Shown piece after piece: positions 25,901 to 36,715 of a DNA stretch of 64,000 nt. Both the position numbers and the translations under genes were made by a program. Position 1 is the first letter of the stretch. Every line of letters starts with the position of its first letter. Location: contig JXTC01000024.1 of assembly GCA_002914845.1 (NCBI GenBank), forward strand, positions 294,923 to 358,922. Reading direction: 5' to 3'. Source of the stretch: Trema orientale. Taxonomy: Eukaryota > Streptophyta > Magnoliopsida > Rosales > Cannabaceae. A model generated the notes under the pieces. It saw only the letters and a program-made list of their open reading frames with translations, searched no databases and was not told where the DNA came from.

Positions 25901-26796
25901 AGTAACAAAGTAGTTAGTTTACAGTAGTACCTTCTTCACTGGGCCATGACCACAATGCTCAGCACATTTTTCAGCTAATACTTGAGTCATAAGTTCGTCA
26001 ATAGCAGCCTGCTCAGTTGGGTCCTAATAAAACAATAAAAGAGTGGATAAGTTGTCAATGTGTTGGGAAAAATTGTTAACTATTAAATGAGGAGTAGTAT
26101 TGAGTTGAACTAACCTTCCCAAGCAATAAGGGGAGAACGAATTCGTTTAAAAAATCAAGACCCTAACAAAATGGCAGCAGCAGGAGGTATCAGTACATCA
26201 ATATATATTGACTATAGACAAGAACAACACAACACAAAAATATAATAGAGAAATGACAACTCACTGTGAGCAAAGGACCTCGCTTTGCAACGGTTTCTAA
26301 AAGTAAAATCACAAAACATAAAACAACAAAACGTAAAAAAATTTACTTTTAACGTGCACTTATAATAATAAGCCAATAACATAAACACACACCAGAAAAA
26401 AAAAAAAACCTGGACATGAAAGGGATGCTGTTGTAAGTGATAAATCGCTCAGAGTCAAGTCAACCTGCAGCCATAAATTAATTAATTCTATTAACATGAC
26501 ATAATATATAAAATGTTTTCTCTTAAAAAAAGGAAAAACGAATATGTATATGTGAAATTTCGAACCATGATTATGGGAACGCTACGGCTATCTGAGGTTA
26601 GGCTAGCCACCACTCTTGAGATGGTCAATTTCTTTGCCTGCGTAGTAGACTTGAAGAAAAAGAAGAAGAAGAAGAAGAAACCATTAGCTAACTTAAGAAG
26701 AAGAGAGAAGAAGAAGTTGAAAAGCACCCTAAACAAATCGTACAAACGAACCTCATTCTCTTTCACATCAGCACCTGATGATGCCACCTCCGCCAT
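22917..26796 (-). CDS. Enolase-like pseudoenzyme, 20 exons, intact frame
   Basis: Exons (high to low): 26796-26752, 26649-26566, 26464-26410, 26296-26265, 26162-26115, 26023-25931, 25828-25748, 25629-25525, 25434-25351, 25237-25163, 25065-25000, 24887-24846, 24652-24476, 24305-24204, 24111-24061, 23963-23872, 23783-23735, 23625-23563, 23221-23178, 23094-22917. They total 1566 nt with no internal stop (521 residues). Enolase blocks appear in order: LTSDSRS, KDPTEQAAID (across a junction), NLILAVSLALCKAGA, VINSGESPENK, HFMIIP, KEHGQDAVKEDDAGG, PIVFIKNPFHEDN, LLLEVNQLG, GHYSCELD. Against yeast numbering H159 is S, E168 H, E211 A, D246 E, E295 K, D320 G, K345 E and K396 E; S39 and H373 remain. 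Catalysis of 2-phosphoglycerate dehydration is not expected. The last 60 or so residues (from about VTRDMERIVDK) replace the normal enolase C-terminus and match nothing I know. One intron uses a GC donor (25524). Retained introns mean DNA-level duplication, not retroposition. Exon 1 and its ATG are the least certain. Confidence 0.8.
23318..23515 (+). other. Organellar group II intron fragment (probable NUMT) inside an enolase-like intron
   Basis: Positions 23455-23488 form a group II intron domain V: gagccgtgcgaga, a GAAA tetraloop region, then tctcatgcacggttt, pairing as one hairpin with the catalytic AGC near its 5' base. The downstream gagagaaagaagtgaggaat and the upstream gaatggattcggtctt block resemble plant mitochondrial group II introns as I recall them. 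It lies in the intron between exons 18 and 19 of the enolase-like gene, antisense to it. Left and right limits are estimates. Confidence 0.7.
24736..24753. repeat. (ACC)n microsatellite in an enolase-like intron
   Basis: Six consecutive acc units lie in the intron between 24652 and 24846. Confidence 0.9.
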
Positions 26797-27154
26797 TGAA
26801 GAATCACAACCTTAATCAGCTTGAGTTTTGAGAGAATTCACCTGATCATGCCGCCCATTGGAGAGAGAGAGAAACCACAGAACCGATTTGTTTGTTTTAA
26901 TGAAAATAAAAACATTATTATTAGGATTTCCTCCATAATTTATTTATTAAGATTAAGATTATTTATTAAGATTAGGATTTTCCCACAGATTTTGTTTGGT
27001 TCTTTCTTTTTCGATCTTAATTGGTGTTTCATGGCCATTAATAGAGTTGATAAATGATTTCCCATAAGAAAGAAAAATATTTCAAAACTAGTCAATCTAC
27101 TGCTGTATCCTATCTAATGTAATTAATGTATTATTGTCATATATATATATATAT

Positions 27155-27400
27155 GGGCATCATTCCAGTAGTTTTTTTTTTACCTATACATAGGTATTAT
27201 TTTGGCCGATAGAAATTTATCATACATATTTTTTTATAATAAAAAATAAGAAAGAGAAATAACATTAATAATACATGTCTTTTTATACACCACATAATAA
27301 CCATTGGATCACCATTAGATGATGATCCAACGGCTAAAAGAAATACCTACATATAGGTTAAAAAAAAATACCTATTAGATTGACACCTATATATATATGC
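27155..27400. mobile_element. MITE candidate with ~40-bp imperfect TIRs
   Basis: The left arm ttttttacctatacataggtatt and the reverse complement of the right arm (tttttaacctatatgtaggtatt) match over about 40 bp including the T-runs. The ends are bordered on both sides by TA repeats, which hides any target duplication. Confidence 0.5.
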
Positions 27401-27807
27401 TAAATAATATTATTCAATGAAATCTTTCACCCAATTAGGAAATTATATTTAATCAAAGATTAATTTTTCAGCAAAATAAGTTTAATATATTTATTTGCAT
27501 ATATTTAGGAAAAATTATCAGAAAAGGAAGAGATTTTTCTTGCATACCTTTTTTTTTAAAAAAAGAAATATACTAGAAAACTCCTTGAATTCAAGAGCAT
27601 TTGATGTTTTTCCAGCGGATGTATTCACACCCCGAAATTATTTAAATACACCTCTTAATTAATTCACACCCTGAAATTATTTAAACCTCTCAATCTTTCC
27701 CATCCTATAGTTATACACCCTATCTTCTTTCCATTATCACATCACTCTATATCCATCCCCGTTGAAAATAAGAATGGTCAATTCGTTGATTACTTTGAGG
27801 CTATGTT

Positions 27808-27952
27808 TACTAATCTGTAAAATGAATATAGAGGAATAAGAAACAATGAGTGAGAAAATGTATGATTCTCTTTTATGTGTGTACATACCAATTAGTTACA
27901 TATGAAAAGAAATCACTTTCTTATTCCATTTCTTCTCCATTACAGATTAGTA
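27808..27952. mobile_element. 145-bp MITE with ATGTT flanks
   Basis: Left end tactaatctgtaaaatg, then gaggaataagaaa; the reverse complement of the right end is tactaatctgtaatgg, then aatggaataagaaa. The inverted repeat covers most of each arm. Direct repeats ATGTT flank it at 27803-27807 and 27953-27957. Confidence 0.65.
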
Positions 27953-28957
27953 ATGTTGTGCTACGAATTAGTAATGTGGTGCTAGCAGAGGCATAAATTA
28001 CTAACTTGTTATGATAAATACCAAATTAAATAGATTTATAACAATATATAAATAACAAAAAATTATAAACAACACAAAGATTTATCGTAGTTTAACTTTT
28101 TGGCCTATGTCCATGTCAGAGACAGTGAAAAATTCCACTATAACTAAAAGAGATTACAAAAATCTCACAAAATTTCTATCACACCCAAATCCCATATACA
28201 CTCAAATCTCTGTCTTACAAAAGCATTCAAGACTGCAAAGAAAGTGCTTTGCTAACAATCTTGATGCCAATATTAAAAGGAACTACAAATAAAAAAGTAA
28301 CAAATAAACAAAACAAAACTCGAAAGTTTGTTTATACGAAATCCTACAAACTAAGAGAAAAGAATATGTCTATTGAGATACCAATAATAATCGGCTATCC
28401 AAAAAACTTCTTATGGCCACTCCAACGTGCGGCTGACCCCAAAGGGTGTAGCTTACACACACGGTTACATGATAATATATATGCATATATGTGTCTTAGT
28501 ATTAAGGTCAACACCGACTAAAATAAACGTAACTACCGATACGAGGTTTAATTCATTTAGATAACTCTGCCTTTGTCTAACGACTTAACCATATGGGAAT
28601 CATAATGGGCCTTAGGCCCAAACCAATGGCTTAAATTTAAGCCACGAATTCAACTATTTCCACTTTGACGTAAAATTAAGCCAAATTCAAAATACTAAAA
28701 TTTCTTCGCCATCTCCTCCAAAATTCTGAAAAGTTAAATCATAATCTATAATACCAAATAAGTTCAAGCAATACTTGAACTTCCAAACAGCACCTGGCTC
28801 GGTCACCATATCCCATTACTATTGACCTTAAAAGCAGGAGCAGGATAGTCATATTTATCATTGTTGCCAACAATTTCTATGATGTACTACACAAAACGGG
28901 CCGATCGAGGTGTGATAATGTTATCAATGTATTGACGAAAAGGAAAGAAAAGAAAAG

Positions 28958-29391
28958 TGATGTAGGATAAGATAAGAAAAGATATAGAAACAGAGAGAAT
29001 AGGTAGAATAGCAAGAAATAAGTTGGATGAATAAGCAATTGGATAGATTAGAGAGAGAGAGAGAAGAATCAAGGAGAGAATTAGACGGAATTAGATGAAC
29101 GGGTTGAAAAGCAATAGAGAATCAAGATAAGAACTTAGAAAGAAAGAGATTCATAGGAGGAGAAAACTCAATAATCATTTATTAATTCATCATAGTCTAA
29201 AAAGCAATTACATAGCTAAGCCTATTTATAGATAGGCAATTGGACACAACTAGGAAAGTAGACAAATTCTAGAAACTAATAGAAACAGGAAACATAAATC
29301 TAATTACCCAAAATTAAATAATACCTAATAATTAATCTAAATAATAATAATAATATAATTTCCTAATATATTGTATTCCATGTCTACATCA
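28958..29391 (-). repeat. LTR (3' LTR in element orientation)
   Basis: 434 bp, TG...CA ends, adjoining the polypurine side of the TRIM-like element. Its related empty site is the intact gene's intron at about 25675-25700. Confidence 0.88.
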
Positions 29392-29843
29392 TTCTCCCGG
29401 GGTTCGAGAACTCGACTCCGGCGAGTTAAAACTCAAATACATCATTAACCAATAATCTAACGCATAGAACAAGCAGCAATCCCCCAAGTCTTGAGTCTTG
29501 ATGTAGAGGTAGGATCTTGAAAGTTAAAACGGGGACGTGTTCCACTCTGAGAAAAGACAAAGCATGGACTGGCCTTGATGATGTGATGAGGTAAATTAGC
29601 ATGTAGACTCATGGTAGAGAACTGTTGAATCAAATTTGAAGGAGAGGTGGCGTTGGAGATGAGGCACGACAGGGAGCGTTGACCTGGTCGGCGGTAGAAA
29701 TTGCGAAAGTCTGGTGGAAAGCGGCAAAAGTAAGGTGGCAGCAGCTGATTGTGTAGATCAAGGTTTTTGGCGGTCTTCAATTGTAGAAAAAAAAAAATTT
29801 ATAGGATAGGCCAGAGGAAATCGAACTAAGCTCGGATACCAAT

Positions 29844-30293
29844 TGATGTAGGATAAGATAAGAAAAGATATAGAAACAGGGAGAATAGGTAGAATAGCAA
29901 GAGAATTGGTAGAATAGCAAGAAATAAGCAGGATGAATAAGCAATTGGATAGATTAGAGAGAGAGAAGAATCAAGGAGAGAATTAGACGGAATTAGATGA
30001 ACGGGTTGAAAAGCAATAGAGAATCAAGATAAGAACTTAGAAAGAAAGAGATTCATAGGAGGAGAAAACTCAATAATCATTTATTAATTCATCATAGTCT
30101 GAAAAGCAATTACATAGTTAAGCCTATTTATAGATAGGCAATTGGACACAACTAGGAAAGTAGACAAATTCTAGAAACTAATAGAAACAGGAAGCATAAA
30201 TCTAATTATCCAAAATTAAATTATACTTAATAATTAATCTAAATAATAATAATAATATAATTTCCTAATATATTGTATTCCATGTCTACATCA
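29844..30293 (-). repeat. LTR (5' LTR in element orientation)
   Basis: 450 bp, TG...CA ends, adjoining the primer-binding site. It carries an extra copy of a gaattggtagaatagcaag-like stretch that the other LTR has once. Confidence 0.88.
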
Positions 30294-31395
30294 AAAAGCT
30301 TCAATATCTAGCCAACTAGACAATTCCACACCAGTGGCATCTAATATTCCATATGACGAGGGATATACCTTGTAAAGAGGCTTGTTTTTTATGGTAGCAC
30401 CAGCTTTGCAGACGGCAAGCGACACTGCCAATATCAAATTGGAAGTGGCCTGAAACCACCACAAAATCACTTACGATGCAATCTAAAATAATAATAATTA
30501 TGCAAGACATAGCAGACAAAGTAGTTATTTTACAAATAGTACCTCCTTCACTGGGCCATGACCACAATGCTCAGCACATTTTTTAGCTAATACTTGAGTC
30601 ATAAGTTTGTCAATAGCAGCCTGCTCATTTGGGTCCTAATAAAACAAAAAAAGTCGATAAGTTGCTAACGATTAAAATGAGGAGTATTATTGAGTTGAAC
30701 TAACCTAACCTTCCCAAGCAATAATGGGATAACGAATTGGTTTAAAAAGTGAAGACCCTAACAAAATCGCAGCAGGTATGATCAGTAAATCAATATTGAT
30801 TATAGACAATAACAACACAAGACAAAAATATCACAGAGAAATGACAACTACTCACTGTGAGCAAATGATCTCGCTTTGCAACGGTTTCTAAAAGTAAAAT
30901 CGCAAAACATAAGTCAACAAACTTGAGATGATATTTACTTATTATAAGCCAGTATATACAGAAACCAAAAAATAAAAGTCTAAAACCTCGACATGAAAAG
31001 GATGCTTTTGTAAGTGATAAATCGCTCAAAGTACTCAATTGAACCTCATGCGCGCAGTCATAAGTAAAAAAAAAAAATTAAACTAATTAATTTTATCAAC
31101 ATGACATAATATATGGTAGCTAGTTTCTAATAAAATAAACGAATATGTGAAATTTCGAACCATGATTATGGGAATGTTACGGCTATCAGAGGTTAGGCAA
31201 GGTATCACTTTTAAGATCGTCAATTCCTAAGAGGAAGAAGCTATAATTATAATTAAATTAGCTATATGTAAGAATAAGAATAAAGAATAAGAAGAAGTTG
31301 AAAAACCATCCTAAACAAATCGCACAAACGAACCATCTCTTTTACATCAGCAGCACCTGATGATGCCATCTCCTCCGTCATTCAACAATCACAAC

Positions 31396-32199
31396 TTTCA
31401 GTTTCAGAGAGTATTACACCTGATGCCGCCGATTGGAGATAGAGAGAGAGGCAGAGACCAGAGGGCCGAGGTCGACTATTTTTCATATTCATTTAATATA
31501 TTACAAATTTTTAAATGAATAATAAACAGCCTAGCTATCTAGGCACTCCAATCTCCAATCGGCTGAACGAGGGGAAAAAAAAAAATCTTAATAAATAGAC
31601 ATATATTGCTATATATGCCATTGCCATATATATGTATACTATTTATATTAGAATGCTAGACGTACGTATTAAGTTTTACTACTTAATTTTCTCTAATGTT
31701 ATTTGAAAATTGATGCTATGTATCTAATTAAAGTACTCATAAGAACCAACAAGTGAAATATTGCTGTGATCCGAAAAACGATATGAAAATTAACAATTAT
31801 CCTGTTTTGTTTGGAATCTTACAAATAAAAAAATTTCCCTCCCAAAAAACAAAAAGATTTTAACGTATCAATTTGAGACCATCTTTCCTTTATTTGCCTC
31901 CAGATAATCGATTAGATACATATTTCTTATTTGGATAGACTGTTAACTAACTTCACACCCATAATTAATATTGATATTAATATTAAATTACTAATAATTA
32001 ACGAGTAAAAATCTGACCGAGAATCAATCTAAAATTCATGAGTATATGTAGAAGGAAATATTACGGCCCACTTCAGGGTTTTAATTGAAAAATATTGTTA
32101 TATTATATGATTGCTTGTTCTAAAGCAAGAGAGAAAAAACACGTACTCTCTTCCGCTGAATTGAAAATAAATTATTCTGAGTTATAAAGACAGGCTGTA
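31396..32199. other. Intergenic, AT-rich
   Basis: The first 90 bases match the upstream DNA of the intact enolase-like gene. Beyond that I see nothing recognisable. Confidence 0.5.
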
Positions 32200-32341
32200 G
32201 CTAGAACTAATTTTCTAAAGTTCAAAACCATATGCTATATAGAACTCAAATATTCTGATTTGTTATTCACGTTGTACGAATTTCAAAATGTGATAGTAGA
32301 ACTTGTATACAAGAAACCAAAGCCATAACAAAAATACCATA

Positions 32342-32824
32342 TGTTGGATGATATTAGGATTGCAAATAAACCAAATAGAAACCCTAAATCACTCATGCTA
32401 AATTGACGGGTTAAGGTTTGTTGAATTTACCTGAGACCATAGCTAATCTGTAGAAGATTGGAGATGGAGAGACTGAAGGCGGAAGCGTGAACAAGAGATG
32501 ATATTTAGAGGTTTTGATTTTCTGCAGCCAAAGCCTAATGTCACTCAGATGGAGTTCTTTGTAACTGATGGTGGGTTACAAAGAGTTGAGCGTACATTAA
32601 ATTTGGCTGCAGGGACCATAACCCTAATAGGTTCTTTAAATAGTCCATGTTGGGTATCCATCAAACCCAACTGGGTGACGAACATAGTATCCACATTAGT
32701 ATTCATAACTAGTTGGATATTCTGACCCAGCTTTATTTAATCACTTATTGGATCCTTATGAAATAATATGACCAAATACAATTATGTCTATGTGGCCCAA
32801 CATAGGAAATACAATTTCCTAACA
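32342..32824. mobile_element. Solo LTR with CCATA target duplication
   Basis: 483 bp beginning TGTTGGATGATATTAGGA and ending TCCTAACA, a TG...CA pair with short inverted ends. CCATA is present on both sides (32337-32341, 32825-32829). No interior or second LTR is seen. Confidence 0.75.
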
Positions 32825-33078
32825 CCATATGCAAGAGAAAATGTTACTGGCCACAAGCTGTTTCACAGATCAGCTCCACGCAAAAATTATATGAGAAAAA
32901 TCAAATGGCTATTCAACTCAGTAACACGTGCAATTTAGTTAAAAAAATGTTCCAATTACAAATTAGAAGAGCATAACAACTAAACGAAAAATGTTCCAAT
33001 TATTACTAGTTCTCCAGGTATAAATTCCTCTAGATTCCTCGTAATATTTTTTTTTATGTGGGCTTTGACGAAGCTTAT

Positions 33079-34691
33079 GTTGGTTAGAATGTACAACTAT
33101 AAATTCATACACTCTCGTGTAAGTACACTTAGTCACAAGTAATATAAATTTAGGAATTAGAGTATCGAACTCACGAGGATTAATTACTATGTCTAAGCTA
33201 AGTATTAAAATTGATCAATCCTAACTTTATCTAAACAAATATAGTTTGAATTTAAAAGAAATAAAATAAAGAAAACTAAACTACCATGCAAAATGAATTA
33301 AAGATAATACAATAGGACAAAAATATCTAAGTTTACTAGTTCCCTAACTCTTCTCTTGTCTTGATATTTCCTAATTTCTCTCTTAAATTAATTAATTTAT
33401 TAGAGTTGTCAACCGAGAGTCTAATATAACTAAAGAGTCTTTTCCAAGTACAAATTAGATCTACCTAGACAAGATAACATGTTACTCCTAATATGAATTG
33501 AACTAGGTACACTAAGATTAAGATATCAAAAATGGTTGCACAAGTCACATAATTATATTCCTATCCTATGCAAACTTACCTCATACTACGTAATCTTATA
33601 TTATTTTACCTAAGTCCAAATTTCTATTCCCTCTTCTAAGCTCATAGAAATTTCACTCAACAATCTATTTAGTGATCAATTAAATAGAAGCAATAGGCAT
33701 AAGATAAAATAAATAACTCAACAATGGATTTTATTAATGAAAGATGAGAGAAATAAGCAAACACAAGATATTAGGTTGGTTCACATAGTAAAACTAGACC
33801 AAAAAAAATATTTTCTTCGTGATATAAATTAAGAATAATAAAATTTTAATACAATGAGTTTAAGAAATACAAAATTAAAGAGAGAAAAGTTGTAAAATTA
33901 TCCCTTTAAACAAACTTAAAGGTGTTCTTAGAGGTTGTCAATCTCTTCCTCCAATACTTGGTGCTTGCTCTCTTAAATTCTCCCTCAAAGATTTGTTTTC
34001 AATAATATCATTCTCTAAATATAGAAAATACAAAGAAACCTAACTAGAAAATAAAGAGAAGATGGTATGAACAAGGAATAGTATTGGTGATGTAGTAGAA
34101 ATCAAGAAACGGAGGATTGAAGCTCTAAAACTAGAGCTCTTCTTCTCTTCTTTCCCTTTTTCTATGGTTGCCTCTATATGTATCTCTCTCACTCTCCATA
34201 TGCCTCTTTGCCTCTCAAAATAGGGTTTTAAAGAAGTGGTTCTTACAAACTTAAGACATACTGAATTTGGACTCTTGGATCGTCAAAAAGATGATCTTGG
34301 TCATCTATTGTTAACCTAGGACGCAGAGGGTGGCGCTACAGTATGGAAAGGGTGTTGCGACGCCAAAAAAAGTTTCAAATTCCCCAAAGTTGGCACCATT
34401 GTATAGCACCGCGACGCCATCTTGTTGCTGGCCTGGTGCTGTGGCTTCCAAAGTACATTATTTCTTTGTTTTAATTACGATTTGTCTCATTTTCATTGCG
34501 TTATGTCTGTATCATATTCAACTTCAATTTAAATGGTTTTAAAAACCTATTTTTGAGGTACAAATTCACTTTAATTCTTATTAATTTATAAAAACTATAA
34601 AAACACATCAAACCAATAAAAATGCTTGAAAGTGCATAACTATTCGAGCTCGAAACATACTTGATTTGGAGATAAATGTCCTCCTCATCTA
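33079..34691. mobile_element. Unclassified 1.6-kb insertion
   Basis: It interrupts the enolase-like relic; CTTAT occurs at both junctions (33074-33078, 34692-34696). No TG...CA ends, terminal repeats or coding domain were found. The left part (stretch agtatcgaactcacgagg) has the look of untranslated retroelement DNA. Class unknown. Confidence 0.45.
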
Positions 34692-34861
34692 CTTATTTTG
34701 TAAGCTCACCACTTTTGATTTTATGCACAAAACTAACATAAAAGTTGAAATTCTTGAAGTTAACAAAAGTTCAATAGGTCATAAATCCATTGAACCCAAT
34801 TTTAGCATAGAAATAATAAATAGAACAACAAATTAATCACCCATGATAAAAATAAGTTTGG

Positions 34862-36298
34862 TTATTTAAGCTCTTGTTCAACATGATCATCTAGATGCAT
34901 CCTTTCAAGAATGTTCTGCAATACGCTAATATCATCTTGAAGAGCAACTTTTGCAGTGGTAGTCTTGTAGGAGAATGCTGTACAATGAAGAGAAAAGTTT
35001 AAAAAAAAATCAACATAGTCATTATAACGAAAATACATAAATTGAAAGATGATATAACAACACATTAAAAACAAGTCCCAATAGAAGCATCAAAACGTTT
35101 CAAAGTTACAAATTATAAACCTTGTTTAAAAAATAGGAATTTCTCTTATGGCTTTTAACCTCATAAAAACTCATTTTAATATTGAATATATTTGAACTGT
35201 TCTATATTATCAATGATTTTTATTTATTTTCAATGTAATTGAGAACTATTTATAATTTATAAACTATTTATATGAGATGTATTAAATAAAATAGTGTGAT
35301 ATGTATTTCGATTGTAAAATTATTCTATAAAATTCAGTTATTTTTCTACTATATACGTATCTTTTATTATCTTATAAAGTATAAATAGGTTTTTTTTTTT
35401 TTAATAAAAACTAGTAAAAATTGTGCAATATCACTTGTTTTAATATTTTTTAGATTTTTCATCAAAATTTTGAGTTTTAAGAAAAATTTTGATATTTTTC
35501 TAGAATATCTCCGACAATATCCACAAAATAAAACATTAACATCGATATCGATATTTTAATCCTTACGTAAAACCAGAGTTATTTCGAGCTTGCAATTGAA
35601 AGGCTTCAGGGTTCACAACGAACTCATCTAGATTATACCTTTGATCCTTGACAATTTCACTGAAAATGAAATAATTTAACTAGGGAATCACATTAGCAAA
35701 TATCGCAACAATAGTAGTAGACGAAAAAAAGCGAAAAAAATAAAGAGAAAGTGAAAGATAAAATAGCATACCCAGATAGGATATTGGCACTATAATCACC
35801 AAAACATTTTTTTCAACACTATTTATTTCACTTAGTTTTGATGAATCATCCATCACCCTACCATTATGAAGCAATTTTTGTTCCTAGTGTGGTGTACATG
35901 TCTGCTCACATGCACCGTACACATTGGATAAAATATTCTCAGTATCAATCATAATAACGTAAAATGATTAAACATCACATAAGTTTTTATATTTCAAATA
36001 AACATTTGAATTATGCACAATTTTCAATGTATGTGATTTTGTGGCTATTAATCATAGTGAATTCCATGATAAGAAATGGTAAACTCAATCATTTTTACTC
36101 TCTTTGCAAGCGAACTTTTCAAGTCTTCAACCTAGGATTCAAAATAATAATACTTTAAAAAAACAAACATGAAAAATACAAAAAAAAAAAAAAACAAAAC
36201 TATACTAAAAAGTTATATGTAAAAGTTATTACAGTTTTGTTAAGATCCACATTCTAAATTATTTCTAGTTCAGCTGCAGTCATTACAGTGATTTTCAT
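34862..36298 (-). pseudogene. DDI1-like (UBL-domain) gene relic
   Basis: Four or five exon-like pieces follow one another on the minus strand. MKITVMTAAELEII at 36298 matches the DDI1 start MKITVMTA and runs into a TAG. VEDLKSSLAKR lies near 36131. KLLHNGRVMDDSSKLSEIN at 35772-35883 resembles the ubiquitin-like strand LLHNGREM-N--KLS. VVNPEAFQLQARNNS lies near 35580-35655, and DDISVLQNILERMHLDDH near 34870-34965, ending at TAA 34862. DDI1 is a ubiquitin-receptor/aspartic protease shuttle. Here the retroviral-like protease domain is absent, and stops show decay. Assignment is by remembered motifs. Confidence 0.55.
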
Positions 36299-36404
36299 CG
36301 CGTCAAGGATTCTTATATACCTAAGAATAATTGAAGAGACAAAAATATAAGAATTTTGCCAAAATAAGAAATTAATTCAAAAATTAAAATATAAGAGAAG
36401 TAAT

Positions 36405-36715
36405 GTCGGATAAGATGAGAGATAGAAAGAGAATAGATAAAAATAAGGGGTGAATAAAATTAAGGTAGAAAGTAAATAGATAGAAGAGCAATAAATCATC
36501 AAGACAAGAACTCAAAGAAAAGAGAATCAAAGAATCAATATACATAGTTAAGTCTATTTATAGATAAGCAATTGAGCACAACCAAGAAACTAAAAAACTA
36601 GATATTGAAAATAAGAAACACAAATCTAGTTACTCAAATGTAAGATATCTAATAATTAAATAAATCTTAAAAATATTCTAGTTAATTTTGTCTAAGAAGT
36701 GTACATTGTTAAAGG
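36405..36715 (-). mobile_element. Decayed LTR of the same family as 28958-30293
   Basis: It shares, in order, tcggataagatgagagatag, aagacaagaactcaaagaaa, acatagttaagtctatttat, agataagcaattgagcacaa and ataagaaacacaaatctagt with the intact LTRs. It is diverged and shortened, and no target duplication was found. Confidence 0.65.

Larger units (their letters stand above)
26797..28811. other. Upstream region of enolase-like gene
   Basis: The first 90 or so bases share similarity with 31396-31480, upstream of the partial copy, so promoter-proximal DNA was duplicated. Two MITE candidates follow (listed). About 28050-28260 resembles LTR-retroelement flanking sequence (gatttatcgtagttta, gcctatgtccatgtc) but is too short to classify. 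Confidence 0.5.
28958..30293 (-). mobile_element. Small non-autonomous LTR retroelement (TRIM-like)
   Basis: Two direct LTRs (28958-29391 and 29844-30293) start TGATGTAGG and end CTACATCA, around a 452-bp interior. The target duplication AAAAG is present at 28953-28957 and 30294-30298. Read on the minus strand, TGGTATCCGAGC follows the first LTR three bases in, matching a primer-binding site for initiator tRNA-Met (usual TGGTATCAGAGC). A purine stretch (gggagaa) precedes the second LTR. The interior has only a 107-codon open frame (29457-29780, minus) without recognised domains, so reverse transcriptase must come from elsewhere. The LTRs differ mainly by a 16-20 bp internal duplication in the right copy. 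At 1336 bp it is larger than classical TRIMs but has the same design. Confidence 0.88.
28812..31395 (-). pseudogene. Partial duplicate of the enolase-like gene (5' exons), interrupted by an LTR element
   Basis: Counterparts of the first eight exons of the intact gene are recognisable from the ATG near 31391 (MTEEMASSGAADVKEM). These are LTSDSRNIPIIM near 31160-31230, LSDLSLTKASFSC near 30985-31035, ETVAKR near 30860-30890, GLHFLNQF near 30716-30763, DPNEQAAID near 30543-30636 and ATSNLILAVSLAVCKAGA near 30371-30451. The last one, near 28815-28890, stops partway, at about VGNNDKYDYPAPAFK (residues partly diverged). Reading frames remain open in the exons seen, but the gene ends there and the remaining 12 exons are absent. 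A 1.3-kb LTR element sits in the intron before the truncated exon. No enolase activity or full fold could be made. Confidence 0.75.
32200..34760 (-). pseudogene. 3'-end relic of a second enolase-like duplicate, with two insertions
   Basis: Blocks at 32210-32336 and 32830-33075 match, in order, the 3' flank and last exon of the intact enolase-like gene (22385-22540 and about 22760-22970). Homology resumes at 34692-34735 (ttttgtaagctcaccacttt against tttcgtaagctcacctcttt). Two insertions split it: a solo LTR (32342-32824) and a 1.6-kb element (33079-34691). The terminal exon is stopped and frameshifted. This copy lacks the SINE found at 22580-22740. Confidence 0.6.

Noticed and set aside
22917..26796. 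Treating the enolase-like gene as a processed pseudogene
   Set aside because: It keeps 19 introns and an open frame throughout; there is no poly(A) tail or flanking duplication around the gene.
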